A stretch of 64,000 nt of DNA from Selaginella moellendorffii (GCF_000143415.4 NW_003314279.1:1562735-1626734); one strand, 5' to 3'. Positions 51,755 through 63,790 are shown, counted from the first letter of the stretch. Made by a program: numbers and translations. The notes: generated by a model from the sequence alone, not told the origin.

Positions 51755-53094
51755 GTAAACTCCCACTCCCTCACCAATCTTATCTTCTTGGGATGCATAT
51801 GGCACCTCCAAATAGATGCTAAGACATACTAGAATAAGGGAATGATGCAAATCAGTGATCATATCAAGACTACCAAACTATATAACACTCATAGCCACTC
51901 CTTACAGAAGACAACTCCAACTCCAACCCCTACTCCTATTGCTACTTCTTCCAAGTCTCCATGACGTCCAACATTTCCAGCTAAGCTTGCTATTGTCTTC
52001 CTCAAGCTCCTCAACGATCCATCACTGCCAGAAATGGGGGTATTCAGCATCCACACTTTTTCTACATTCAATGCTACTACTGAACCATCCATGGCCATTT
52101 TCACTAGTGCTATACAATCCCCATCACAATTAGAACTTGCTTCTTTTCTTAAGGCATAGGCACTTCCAGTGGTTCGAGAGGTATTCAAGAGGCTCTTATC
52201 CAGCCATATATCAACTATATGCTCTTCTCCTTGCTCCATTCTGCAGCATATGTTCACAAAAGGTGGTTATCTTTCCCAAGTGCCACCAACAGCAACCAAC
52301 TCCTTGGCCTCTTTATTTGAGGACCAAGCTTCTTGGGTCAATAGCAGCAGCTAAGTTTCTAGTCAAGCTTGGAGCTAGGGATAATGTGAAAATAGCAAGT
52401 GATGATGTGCCAGATGGGAGTGACGACATTTTCTATCATTCCAACAGTCATGGCGATGACTTTCAGTGATCAAGAGACTCTAGGAAACTCAAAGACATCA
52501 GCAGCACAATCTCCTCCAGTCAAAGCACTTGAACACCTTGGATCTTACAAGTTTTAAAATGTGGCATTTTCCCTTGTTAAGGAAATCCCGACTACTCAAT
52601 GTCTTTTATTTAGACCTGCATCATGCTGTTTGCTCTTCTCTACTAACTTTGCCTTTCCAAGACACACTCACAGATCCATGTACTTTATCATGGATCCCTA
52701 CAAGCTCAATAGACAACACTCTTGCGACTACTCAATCCACTATTTCAGCTCCAAGTCTTTTTCCTTGCCAATAAGGAGCTTCATAGAAGGATCTAAGACC
52801 CTCACAGCACCATTTGGATATGGTGCATGCTAGTTAGGGAGCAGAAGGTGGTGCAGCCCTCAAAGGTGGCAAAAGCACTGCTCCAATCTTTGTTTTTGAC
52901 TTTGGCCACACTCAAGAGTCTTTGTATAGCTTCCTTGACACTCAGGGAAGTTTTCTTCAGTCTACAGTAGCTCCATATCACCTGGAGTCACTACTCAATT
53001 GCTTCGACATGGCATTGTAGAGTTGTATGGCTTCAAGTTTCATTACATTTCAACTTCAATTCTCAGCATGATGTCATCAAGTATGGAACTTTCA
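51755..53094 (+). pseudogene. Right part of the gypsy-like element split by the LARD, and unassigned DNA
   Basis: At the insertion point the host protease-like frame reads on across the single target copy. Beyond about 51900 the sequence is not clearly assignable; short frames (52137-52469, 52561-52833) match nothing I know but may be linker or RT remnants. Confidence 0.4.
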
Positions 53095-53556
53095 CAGATA
53101 CCATGTTCTCTTTTGTCCCTCTTCTTCTACCTTTGTTTCCATCATTTTTATCCCTTCATTACTTCTTATTGTGTTTCCATCATGCTCCTTTATTCCCTCT
53201 CTAGATCCCTCAGATAGTTTGTGTTGCACAGTGGATCAACTCAAGGAGTATATTGATATTTTAGACTTTGACTTGTTATCTGTGGCTAATATTGTAACAC
53301 GTAATCCTATTCCAATTAAGGATACTCATCTAATCAATATTCTTGTTTGGTGTTGGTCACCAAAGGAAATTAAGATTTTACAAATATTAAAAAAATGTTA
53401 GAAAAGGGTGTTATTTAAAAATCTTAAAATCCTTTATGAACCTCATTTTATGACAAAACTTAATAAGAGTATTTACTTTTGCCTAGACTAATGTTTATTA
53501 AATGAGATGACTATCTTAGATGTGTACACTCTTCTTCATATGATTAATCTTCACAT
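53095..53556 (+). mobile_element. Decayed gypsy family-1 fragment (protease-RT junction)
   Basis: Aligns by eye with 57880-58335 of the better copy (AACTCAAGGAGTATATTGAT, CCTATTCCAATTAAGGATAC), with many C-to-T and G-to-A changes. It covers DNA that is deleted in element 1. Confidence 0.75.
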
Positions 53557-53604
53557 TGGCCTTTTCTAGTTAAACTAATTCCACTGGAGTCTTCCCTCCT
53601 CTAT

Positions 53605-53680
53605 CCATAGCCCAATTTTGTGACCCTTCCATAGGTACTTTCTAGAGATTACTTTTCTAAACTTATTATACCATTACATG
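53605..53680 (+). repeat. Decayed fragment of the LARD interior
   Basis: Resembles about 46985-47055 (CCCAATTTTG.GACCCTTCCAT, ACTTATTATACCAT), with transition-type changes. Confidence 0.55.
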
Positions 53681-53929
53681 GAAAGTCTGCTGATATAAAA
53701 CTGTCCCTTCCAAGCTCTCAGTGTTCTCACTGAGAAATGGGTCATGCCAGATTCCTTCCACTGTGCATTCTCGCACAGTATCACAAAGTTGTTGCTGAAT
53801 TCCTTGCCAAAGACAGTGGCAGTGGCGTGGAGGAGCTGATCCCGTTCCTTGCTGGATTCTGCTCCTAGAGACTAGGCGTGGACTTCTTGGTCATGGAGCA
53901 AAGTTCCAGGAGCATGGCATGGTCACTCT

Positions 53930-54320
53930 GTCCTTTCCTTGTCAGCATCTAGCCATACAGAAGCTGGCCAACCAACACGCTTGCATCCACTGTGATAAAA
54001 CCAGCACTGTGAGAATTGCAGTGGGATGACAAGTGCATGGAAACCCAGTGGTTGAGATGCTCGCAAATGCTTGCGTCCCATGATTTGTGTTCTCTAGCAG
54101 CCATGAGCTCCTGGACAAAAAAACAAGTGATGAAGTCCATAGAGATATTACACCAACGGCTCTGAGGAATAAGTAAAGGTTGCAAAAGTCCCCCCGGATT
54201 CTCCTATAGCACCTTAACCCATTGACAAAGCTTGCATGATTTACAATACTTGAGGATATCAGCCTTCATATTCCTCCAATAAAAGTTGCGCTTAATCAAC
54301 TCATACGTCTTCTTCCCCCC
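53930..54320 (-). pseudogene. Integrase fragment of a further gypsy-like element
   Basis: Minus-strand translation gives TYELIKRNFYWRNMKADI, CKSCKLCQ (zinc-binding end), and after a stop LLIPQSRWCNISMDFIT, the usual start of a gypsy integrase core. It then runs into unrelated sequence, so only the N-terminal part remains. Confidence 0.65.
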
Positions 54321-54329
54321 AGTCTATCA

Positions 54330-55332
54330 CTACCTCAGACTTGGCTGTAGTTTACTTGGAGAAATTTTTTCTTGATTTTGGTTTGCTGAAGACATCATTA
54401 GTGATCGAGATTCAAAGTTCACTAGTGGATTTTGGAAAAACTTTGCAAAGGCTATGCAAGTGACTTTGAGCGAGACTTTTCGATTAGAAACAGCACCATC
54501 GTTTTTGTTTGGACGACTTACCTCCAATATCTGCCGAATACCAAAGCTGACGTCCACAGACTTCCACTCTATCCGCAGGAGCTCATGGAAAAGATCGTTG
54601 CACCACTTGATCCACTTCAAACTAAGCGGCACGAGGCTACTAGTGTAAGTGTGTAGAGCAAGAGCATGAGCTTGTCATGCTGCCTGCCACCGCCGGCTAT
54701 GGCTTGAGCTTTCAAAGCGTCAAGCCACTCGAAGGGCTGCTTGATGCTTTGGAGCTGAAGCAGCAGCCAGGTGAAAAAGAGGCTACTCACTGGGTCGCTC
54801 ACGTTGAATAGAGAAGCGGCGTCTATAAGGCACGTAGATGTGGGGGTGGAGGGAATCCATTTTGCGATGCTCACAACATCTGAAAAGAGTGAAAAAAAAA
54901 AGAGTTAATCTTGAAAGCTAGCACAGGAGAAAGGGAAGAAATGCATACTTCCAACTTCTGATGCCATTACTTTACTGGCTTTGAAAGTCAATTGATCGAG
55001 CTGCAAGGGAGAGTTAGAATCTGCTTCCAGGAAAAGGAAAAAATAGAAAGGAGAAAAGCTCACCTCGGCAAGCCTAGTTACAGTGGAGGAGCAAAGAAGG
55101 GTGGAGAAGAGCAATCGCGATTCTGGGCGCGATTGCTGCTGCCAACTACAATCTTGTTGCTGGCGCCTGAAGTAGTCAGTGGCAATGACAAGAAGGCGTC
55201 TGGCACAGGAGTGCTAAGAACACGAGCAATGGCCACGCTCCAGTGGAACCTTCCACTTGAGCTCAGACACAGTACAAGAGACTGTCCTGTCGGGCATGAC
55301 ATCGAAAACCACGCCCTCGCCAGGTGATCCAT
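54330..55332 (-). pseudogene. Unrecognised multi-exon gene or gene remnant
   Basis: Minus strand, GC-richer than its surroundings, with splice-like sites at host spacing: a first exon beginning at the ATG 55330-55332 (MDHLARAWFSMS) or later and ending at 55064 before GTGAGC; an exon 54949-55000 (LDQLTFKASKVMASEVG); an exon from 54879 (DVVSIAKWIPSTPTSTCLID, then LFFTWLLLQLQ); and a part reading LSLKWIKWCNDLFHELLRIE to a GTAAGTC donor near 54525. Between the last two, near 54640, the frame shifts by one with no room for an intron, and the first exon does not join in frame with TVTRLAE, so it is probably broken. It is not a transposon protein I know. Function unknown. Confidence 0.4.
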
Positions 55333-56085
55333 CTCGAGCCCAAACCGATCGAACGCTTAGCAATGACGTGAGGTTTTCTGATGGTGACATGAGCTATTGC
55401 TAGTGTAACGATGATAAACAGAGTCCATGGCGGGAGTTTGTGTTTGCAATGAGTTATGCTGCCAGTCATGCTCCAGGCCGCCTCTTACTGTCTCAAACTC
55501 TCTTCGAATCTTTACTCTTTCTAAGTCCTGCAGCATTGAGATGCTTTGGCTGGATGGTCGGTATGCTCTAGATAACACTTTATTCTTAGAGCTTCATGAT
55601 GCGAATTCAGTGAGCGTTTGCATGATGTTAAACTTTCTTTGTAGATACTGTCTATCATTTGTGCATTCAAGGTTGATTCAGGAATCACTAGTGGAATGAT
55701 ACTGTTTTTCTCAATAATTTTTGGACTGACTGACTGGCCTTTTGTGCGGGCTTGATCAGGCTTGGACAACATCAACTCAAAGTGCAAGTATACTTCAGAT
55801 TGTTTAGTTCTCCTTGGCTTGCGAGTAAAGTTACACAAATTTTTTGATATATCCCAACACGCTCAGCCTGGAGTGGCAGGTGACCATGCAGTAGTGAGAG
55901 ATGTGATTTGGTGACGATTGCGAGAGACGTGATTTAGTGAGGATCAGAGAATGGAGATCACTTCTAAGTACCTTGTGATTTTTCTATCTAGAAGTCAGAT
56001 ATTGACAAAGGGGGTAGTTATGATAGCTTTGATATAACTGAGATTCTATTTAAAATGGATTTAGCTGAACCTTTAAAAATGCCAT
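55333..56085. other. Intergenic DNA
   Basis: No gene recognised; short frames on both strands match nothing. CCAT at 56082-56085 is the left target copy of the next element. Confidence 0.45.
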
Positions 56086-56244
56086 TGTGAGGGCAAAGTG
56101 TACGGCTATGATGCCGTATATTAATATTAGCATAGTGGGATTTTGGTAGCCATCGGATTGGTTTCAATCTGGACCAAGCTAGGGTTTTTGGGCTAATTGA
56201 TATACACATTTCTGTATTCCCTTTCCATATTCCATGCACTCGCA
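56086..56244 (+). repeat. 5' LTR of family-1 element 2
   Basis: 159 bp; a deletion removes the ACTCGCTCCTGTATATA segment with its TATA-like box, so this LTR is probably a dead promoter. Confidence 0.9.
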
Positions 56245-56477
56245 TTGGTGGAGTTGAGGGGCACCTTTGATTGTCCCTGGGGAGTGCTTGGATTTGGGAT
56301 TTCGGTTTAGATCTAGCTTTTGCATTGTCTAGGTCTAGCCTTTTCCATTTCCTTTCTTTTGTTCTTTCCTTTCAGGATTTTGGTTTAAATCTAACTTTTT
56401 GCATTGTCTAGATCTACCATTTCTTTCCAGCTTTTTCTCATTTCTCTTCTTTTGCTCTTTCTTTTGCGTTCATCTTC

Positions 56478-57410
56478 ATGGCCGATCCGCAATCTCCTCC
56501 TTTGACTCTAGAGCAGCAGTTGGTTCAATTGCTTGATGCTATGCGCTTGCAATTGAACAACCAAACTCAGTTGATGGCGGCGTTCACGGAACATGGTACA
56601 ACTCCTCTTGCTCTTGGTGCTAATCCTCGCGTTCGGCCGGAGTTCTTTCATGGGAATCCTGGGGATGATGTGTACCATTGGTTCGATCACTTCACGGTAA
56701 TTGCCACATATCATTCTTGGGATGATGCTCGACGTTTGCATGAGTTCCCCACATGTCTCTAAGAGACGGCATTGTAGTGGTACAATGGATTGAGCGCAGC
56801 CACTCGTGGCAATTGGAATGTTCTTCCGGACATCTTCAAATGCGCCTTCGGACACACCGACGATTGTGATGATGCCTTCCAACAATTGCATCGTTTTCAC
56901 CAAAGGCCATCTGAGTCGGTGATGCAATTTGGCGTTCGTTTCCAAAGTCTTTTGCTTCGTGCGGAGCCAAATATGTTGGAGCAGATCAAGCTAAGAATGT
57001 TGTGGCCAGCACTTCATCAAGATCTTGTCAGACTTGTGCATGCACTTGCTCCTGCCACTCTTGATGATGCTTTTCGCTTGGCACTACGTTATGAGACATT
57101 GCCTCTTCCACTTCTCACTACACGTCCTTCAGCTCCACTTCCTATGAGTGATGGTCCTGTTCCCATAGAGGTTGATGCTGCTACTACTCGAGTCCAAGGA
57201 CAAGGGCGAGGACGTGGTCATGGCCGTGATGTTCGTTGCTGGGCATGTGATGAAGTTGGTCATACTTATCGGCGTTGTCGACGCTTTCTGGATTGGCGAC
57301 CTCCATTTCCTGGGTGGAGACCTTGGCATCAGCAACGTCCCGTTGGTGCTGCTGCGGTGGAAGGTTTGGATACCGAGGTGCATCCAGGAAACGAGGAGTC
57401 CTACGAGTAA
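56478..57410 (+). pseudogene. Gag of family-1 element 2, one nonsense codon
   Basis: Starts MADPQSPPLTLEQQLVQLLD. It contains a gag capsid-like block (WFDHFTVIATYHSWDDA ... SESVMQFGVRFQSLLLRAEPN), then an Arg/Gly-rich run and an intact CCHC knuckle CWACDEVGHTYRRC (about 57238-57280). A stop codon TAA (56761-56763) stands where element 1 has CAA. It ends at a TAA at 57408-57410, conserved in element 1. Gag would form virus-like particles and bind RNA. Confidence 0.88.
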
Positions 57411-60400
57411 TTGAGGGACCTTGCGCGAATAAGTTAGTGACCCCTCCATCTTTCTTTCGGGAGTATCATCAAGGGGTTCACTCGACACCGGTTCATCCAG
57501 TGTTTACTTTCCAAGCTCGTTTTTATAACAAGAGGTCTCCTATTCTTCTCTCCGTGTTGGTTGATACAGGTTCGAGTTTATCTTCTATTGCTCGACCTGT
57601 TGCCACACGTTGTTGTCTACACTTGCGTCGTGTGGCGGATCCAGTTTTTATTCTTTATGGCAACGGCCGTACACATGCCTATGCACGAGATGAGGCGGAC
57701 CTGGTTGTGCGTGTGGGCGATCTCGAGCTTGAGTTGCAGTCGTTGTGGGTGGTGCCGAGCCAAGCTTTTGACCTCATTCTTGGTATGGATTGGTTACAAC
57801 GCAATCATGCCAAGTGTGACTTTGAGGCTTTTCCCCTTTGTCTCATACTTCCTTATGTTTCATCCATTCCTCTCACTTCTGTACTTCTTCGTCCCTCTAC
57901 TTCTACCTCTACTTCCATTACTTTTGTTCCCCCACTATTTCCTCTTGTGTTTCCATCTTGTTCTACTCTTCCCTTTTCCGATCCCTCTAATGATCTTTGT
58001 GTTGCAGCTATTGACCAGCTCATGAAGGAGTATTTTGATCTCTTTGAATTTGACCTATTGTCTGGGGAGAAGATTGCCACACATCATCCCATTCCAACCG
58101 AGGATGCTCATCTAATCAAGGTTCCTGTTCGTCATCGGTCACCCAAGGAGATTAAGATTTTACCTGCAAACATCAAGGAGATGTTGGAGAAGGGTGTTAT
58201 TCGGAAGTCGCGGAGTCCTTGGGCATGTGAACTTCATCTTGTGATGAAGCCTAATAGGAGTATTCATTTCTGCATCGACTATCGTCCGTTAAATGAAGTG
58301 ACAATCCCGGATGTGTACCCTCTTCCTCACACTGCTGATCTCTTGGATCGTCTGGGGCAAAGTCGTTGGTTCACCAAGCTAGATCTTGCTTCTGGGTACT
58401 GGCAAGTACCAATGGCCGATGAAGATATTCCTAAGACTGCTTTTCGTACACCGTTTGGTTTGTACGAGTTCTTGGTGATGCCGTTTGGTTTGAACAATGC
58501 TCCAGCAACTTTTTAGTGGATGATGGACGAGGTTCTTTGTGATATGCCAGAGGTGACTGCTGACTTCATTGATGATGTCTTGATTCACTCGGAGGGGACG
58601 TGGGCAGAGCACGTTTGTGATGTGTGTAAAGTGTTGGATCGATACGAGATGTTGGTTTAAAGCTGAAGCGGTCGAAGTGCGTGTTTGGGTCCAAGGACAC
58701 AACTTATCTTGGGTACCGTATTTCTCATGAGGGTTTGCAAGTTGATCTTGACAAACTCGTAGCCGTTCTAAAGTTCCCTACTCCGAAGTGTGTGAATGAT
58801 GTGCAGCGCTTCCTGGGCAAGGTGCAGTATCTCAGTCGTTTTGTGGATCATCTTTCTGATCGCACTGCACCGTTGCGAACGTTGCTGAAATCATCAACGT
58901 CATCTTTCATCTGGTCTTCAGATTGTGAGCGGGCGTTTGTGGATCTCAAAGAGCTATTGATGACTCCTCCGGTTTTGGCATATCCTGACTACACTCGACC
59001 TTTTATTTTGCACGTGATGCTTCTGATATTGGTCTTGGAGGTGTGTTAATGCAAGAGAGCCAGAGTGTGCCTAGTCAGCGTCATCCCATTGCATATATAA
59101 GCCGTACGTTACAACCAGCAGAAGTGAACTACTCCACAACAGAGAAGGAGCATTTAGCGGCAGTTTGGGGTTTTGAGAAACTTCATGCATATCTACATGG
59201 TTCTCGGACGTTACTTGAAGGTGACCATGCTGCCGTTATTTCATTATTGAAGCGGAAGAACTTGGTTGGTCGTATTGCTCGATGGGCTTTAAAGCTTCAG
59301 ATATATAATTTTGATGTTGTTCATTGCCCAGGGAGTTTTATGGCTGATGCTGATGCCCTTTCTCAAGCTCCTCTTCCTTCTCCACTTTCTTTTCATATTT
59401 CTGATGAGCCTATTGTTCCAGCATCTGTGGATTTTCTAGACGAGGATTCCGTGCCATCGGTGGTTGCTGTACTTGATGTTCAGTGTCCACAAGGCATAGA
59501 GCAAGATTTACCTTCTCTTGATGAGGTTCGCGAGGCTCAAAAGATTGAGCCGTGGATTCGAAGGCTTCGAGATGCGTTTGAGGATCCTGCATCACTTGCT
59601 GATGACTTGCCTTTCTGGCATTTACATTCTCAATATCGTCTTGAAGATGGCCTTCTTTATTTTGTTGGGATGGATCCTGATGATCATTTATGATTGGTGG
59701 TGCCTTCTATCTTTATTCCACGGTTTCTCCATGCCTACCATGATTCTCCTGTTCTAGGTGGGCATATGGGACATCGTCATGTGACCGAGAAGCTGTGCAG
59801 GTCTTTCTATTAGCTAGAGATGCAACGTGATGTTATCCGGTATGTGCGTAGCTGCGTTTGGTGCCAAGCTCGTAATACTCCCCCTTGTGCTGCGGAAGGA
59901 CGGTTGGAGTCAATTGCAATTTCCCGTCCGTTTGAGTTGGTGGCGTTTGATCTTATGGGACCTTTTCCACGGTCAACTGCTGGCAATGAGTATGTTATTA
60001 TTGCTTCTGACTACTTAACTCGTTGGGTGGAAGTTGGTGCTCTTGCTAGCGCCTCTGCAACTGTTGTTGGATACTTTCTCCTCAATCGAGTGGTGTTCCA
60101 ACATTCTTGTCCAGAGCGGATTCTTTCGGATAATGGTCTTGCATTTATGGCTAAGGTATTTCATGTTTTGACATCTCGGTTGGGGATACGCCACACATTT
60201 ACGAGTGCTTATCATCCACAATTAGACGGTCTGGTGGAACGGCTCATTCGGACATTCAAAGGGATGATTGCAAAATATGTGAACTTTCAGCATTCGGATT
60301 GGGATGGTTATTTGCCGTCTCTTCGGTATGCCTATGTCACAGAGGTGCAGAGTTCTGTTGGTGTTTCACCATATAAACTCTTATATGGTCATGATCCAAT

Positions 60401-60867
60401 ATTACCAATAGAGTTGGGTTTACTTTTGCGATTGCCACGAGCTCCTGATGCTAGGTCATGGGATCAATATTTGACGAGCATTCTTCCACTTGTCCGAGCA
60501 GAGTCTGCCGAACACTTAGGCCGCGTACAAGTGGGACAACAACAGCGCTACAGCTCCCATCATCGTCCACCTGCAAAGTACAAAGTGGATGATTTGGTGT
60601 TAGTCCGTTTTCCCCATCTTACGGTACGTGGTTTATTTAAGGGGCTCCTTGCGTAGTGGAAAGGACCATATCGGGTATTGTGGCAAGTTGGACCGCAAGT
60701 TTATGAGGTTCGGCATGACATCCAGCAGGCCGATCCTCCGGAGATTGTGCATGTGCAGTAGTTAAAACGCTTCATACAAAGGGATCAGGAGCAATTAATG
60801 CCATCTACAGATCCGCCAATGCCTCATCCTGACGTTCCTCCAGATCCCGGCCCATCTACAAGAGAAT
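57411..60867 (+). pseudogene. Pol of family-1 element 2, defective
   Basis: Pol is in the -1 frame relative to gag, open from 57275 to 58516. Protease site VLVDTGSSLSS (about 57550-57580), then the segment ending ILGMDWLQRNHAKCDF. RT has CIDYRPLN, KLDLASGYWQVP, and a catalytic FIDD near 58575. A TAG at 58514-58516 replaces CAG, 1-bp deletions near 58645 and 59020 shift the frame, and further stops follow. RNase H region is near 59050-59340. Integrase: HRHVTEKL and CVWC zinc ligands, FDLMGPF, SDNGLAF, GLVERL triad (59945-60245), then a C-terminal domain with a TAG at 60656. Confidence 0.88.
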
Positions 60868-60904
60868 CCTGATAGCCTTCCATTATTCCGAGAGGAGGGG
60901 ATGA

Positions 60905-61079
60905 TGTGAGGGCCAAGTGTACGGCTACGATACCGTATACTAATATTAGCGTAGTGGGATTTTGGTAGCCGTTGGATTAGTTTCAATCCGGACCACTCGC
61001 TCCTGTATATAAGCTAGGGTTTTTGGGCTAATTGATATGCACATTTCTGTATTCCCTTTCCATATTCCATGCACTCGCA
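60905..61079 (+). repeat. 3' LTR of family-1 element 2
   Basis: 175 bp, TGTGAGGG...CTCGCA, with the TATATAA box still present; followed by CCAT. Confidence 0.92.
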
Positions 61080-61083
61080 CCAT

Positions 61084-63474
61084 GTTATTATTATAATTGT
61101 TGCCAACTCAGCTAAATTCATTTTGTCTTTTTAAGTAATAATTACTATTTCTATACATGGTACTATTTTATTAATTTGTTCTACCAGGTTCCAGGCATCG
61201 GGAGAAATTTTCAGGGATGCCATATCCCCCCTTTCCCCTAATTCCACTGCCACCCCACCCTTAGGTTTATTTTTGAGATGGTATGTGGTGTTTAATATAG
61301 GTATCCATGTCAAAGGCATACTTGAAAACTAACTCATGATTTCCATGCATCCCCTTAATTTATGAAACCTTTGTCATTAATTTTCTTCTTCTTCTTTTTA
61401 CTAATTTTTCTATTGTGGTAACATAAGCTTAGCAACAGTAAAAGTTCAAGCATTAGGAGTTCATTTCTCATCTGTTCTAAAAACTTTATGGCAAACTTTT
61501 TATCTCTATTATCAAATTTTTTTTTTCTCTCTGAATTCATAATAGCAACGCACATTTAAATGTGCAATTATGTTTTGAATTGCATGGACCTTTGTTCAAA
61601 AATTCAAATTAAACATATAAAAAATTCAATTAAAAATTATGGATTATCAAAATAAAATTCATGAAACTTTATTTTTCAAGATTGGAAAATTCAATTTAGA
61701 ATTGCATGATGAAAATTTTGCTAAAATTATTTATAAAATATTGCATGTATTAATCAAGCTCAACACCAGAGCGTAGGGTCATGCACCCTAAGCTCAGAGT
61801 CTGGGAACCTAGACCTGGTAGACACATGCTCTTCGTATTCACCACATACCAAAATACCAAAATGAGGAAATGAATTGGATCATTGGATTAGCCAATTAAG
61901 CACTTGGCATTGACCACTTGGACATCCAAGGCTTCTATTAGAGCCTCTTGATCCATATGCAAACTGAGCAACTTGATGCATGCTCTTTGTGTTCACCACA
62001 TACCAAAATACCAAAATGAGGAAATGAATTGGATCATTGGATTTGCCAATTAAGCACTTGGCATTGAGGACATCTATTAGAGCCTCTTGATCCATATGCA
62101 AACTGAACAACTTGGTAAAAGAGAGGAGAGATTAAAAAAAAGTCACTACCTAAGTGTTCCATGAGCTCCATGAGTAGGATGTTTGGATCATTGGCTATGA
62201 TCTAAACAAACTAATTAGTCTTGCAAGCAAAAAAAAGAAGACAAAAAAAAAAACTCATAGAATCAGTGCTCTATGGTTTGCTTGTGATCTCAAAAAACCA
62301 GTTAGTCTTGCAAAAAAAAAAAGACAAAAAAAAAACTAGTCTAGACATCCAAAAGCTCTTCAACATGTCAATCAAGCTTGTCACCATAAAATCATCCTCA
62401 CTCCTCATCATCAACCCTGGATCAATCACATTGCCACACACTTAATTGCAGGGACAAAACTATGAATTTCTAGAGTGATCTCCCATTATCCACATAACTC
62501 AGCATCAAGAAATGATGCTGTGCCAGGGCATGCGATTGATGGAAGAGGAGGGTGCCTCTCTATGTGACTAGGGTTTGTGCATAAAAAGTTTGTTTAAGAT
62601 ATTCAATTCAATTCCAATTCAAATGTTTATAAACACTAGGAAATCTTACCCATTGATTACTTGAGAAGATTTAATCTCAACCATAAAAGAGAACATTCTT
62701 AGAATATGCTCAAACAGCTGAATCCTTGCAACATTCGATCATTACACGCTTACTGTTTATCTACTATTCAAGTCAATCTGCCCTAATGCAAATCATAATT
62801 TCTGTGTTTCTATACTGGAGTACACAAGACAAGAAGCACGAAGATTTGTGTTACAGCCCACGCATAGATTCCAGTCACAGGTGAATGGAAGAATGTTTAG
62901 ATCCACTTATGCGAAATTCTATTTATCTCTCTATTATGCTACTTTGATAGTCTTGATGTGCAGCAACTTTCCTCTTGTGCACTGACCCAGACAATGGCAT
63001 CACAAACTAGAACACCAAACAAGCCTTTGACACGCTAAAGTTCCACTGTTAGCTCTTTATACAAGTCAAGCTGACCTCCCACAAGACATTTGGGAGATGC
63101 TGCCCCTTGATTCAGTTGGGCGCGCAAACATTTTGTATTGATTTTCAAATTTTGGGGTATCACCATTTATTCTTTTAATTGGCTTCACCACCAAACACGA
63201 AGAATTGTTGCACAAGGAATCAGAGAAATCGAATCCATCACATTGTTGATCTATGATAAGAAAAAGATAACATTGATTAGTGGCTAATCGATTTTATTGC
63301 CTTTCACTTGACGGGAGCAAGACGTTCGCGGGGGTAGGTTGGTCGGTCATGAAATTGACGACTTCTTTGCGTGGGGTAAAAACTAAATGCTCAAAAGTCC
63401 TTTTTACAGTAATTCTTACGGCCGGCCGTACTTCGGCCTGCCATTGGTTACCGCTTAATGGCTTCCGAATACAG
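61084..63474. other. AT-rich intergenic region with a tandem duplication
   Basis: No gene recognised. It holds the direct repeat at 61841-62110, A-rich near-repeats at 62220-62340, and (63260-63474) the likely intron or 5' flank of the TPR gene. Confidence 0.5.
61841..62110. repeat. Imperfect tandem duplication, unit about 150 bp
   Basis: CACCACATACCAAAATACC and the following 70 bp occur at 61841 and 61994; CTTCTATTAGAGCC and the following 30 bp occur near 61931 and 62068. The second unit is shortened by about 15 bp. Confidence 0.85.
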
Positions 63475-63790
63475 CCGACTTTTGCTATTGCGTGGTCAAA
63501 TCTTGCTGGCCTGTTGATGGAAGCAGGGGACTACGAAAGAGCTCTTGCTTATTATCAGGTTGGAAAACGCAAAGTTTATGTTTTCTGAATTTTTATCCAT
63601 GCAGGAGGCTATTCGATTAAAGCCAAACTTTGCGAACGCTCATTTGAATCTTGGGAACGCCTTGAAAGTAAGTTATGTGGCATGTTCCTAGTAAGCGATC
63701 TAAAGATTGTGGTTTTTTAGAATCTTGGTAAAGCTCAGGAGTCCTACTTGCGAGCCATTCAACTCCGGCCAGACTATGCAATTGCGTACG
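63475..63790 (+). CDS. SEC: TPR protein, SECRET AGENT-like O-GlcNAc transferase (three internal exons)
   Basis: Three short exons in matching phase: 63475-63558, 63605-63667 and 63721-63790. Together they read PTFAIAWSNLAGLLMEAG, then EAIRLKPNFANAHLNLGNALK, then NLGKAQESYLRAIQLRPDYAIAYG: over two 34-residue TPR repeats of the type in plant SEC (cytosolic and nuclear O-GlcNAc transferase, TPR superhelix for substrate binding). Introns are 46-53 bp, as in the other genes here. The donor GTACGC at 63791 implies another exon, but no TPR-like sequence follows up to 64000, and no convincing exon precedes 63475. It may be the edge of a long-intron gene or an isolated fragment. The transferase domain is not in view. 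Confidence 0.6.

Larger units (their letters stand above)
56086..61079 (+). mobile_element. Ty3/gypsy LTR retrotransposon, family 1, element 2 (defective)
   Basis: LTRs at 56086-56244 (159 bp, lacking about 16 bp near the TATA box) and 60905-61079 (175 bp); 4-bp target duplication CCAT (56082-56085, 61080-61083); the same primer-site sequence as element 1 (from 56246) and polypurine tract before the 3' LTR. This copy keeps the 549-bp segment missing from element 1 but has its own stops and frameshifts. Confidence 0.93.
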
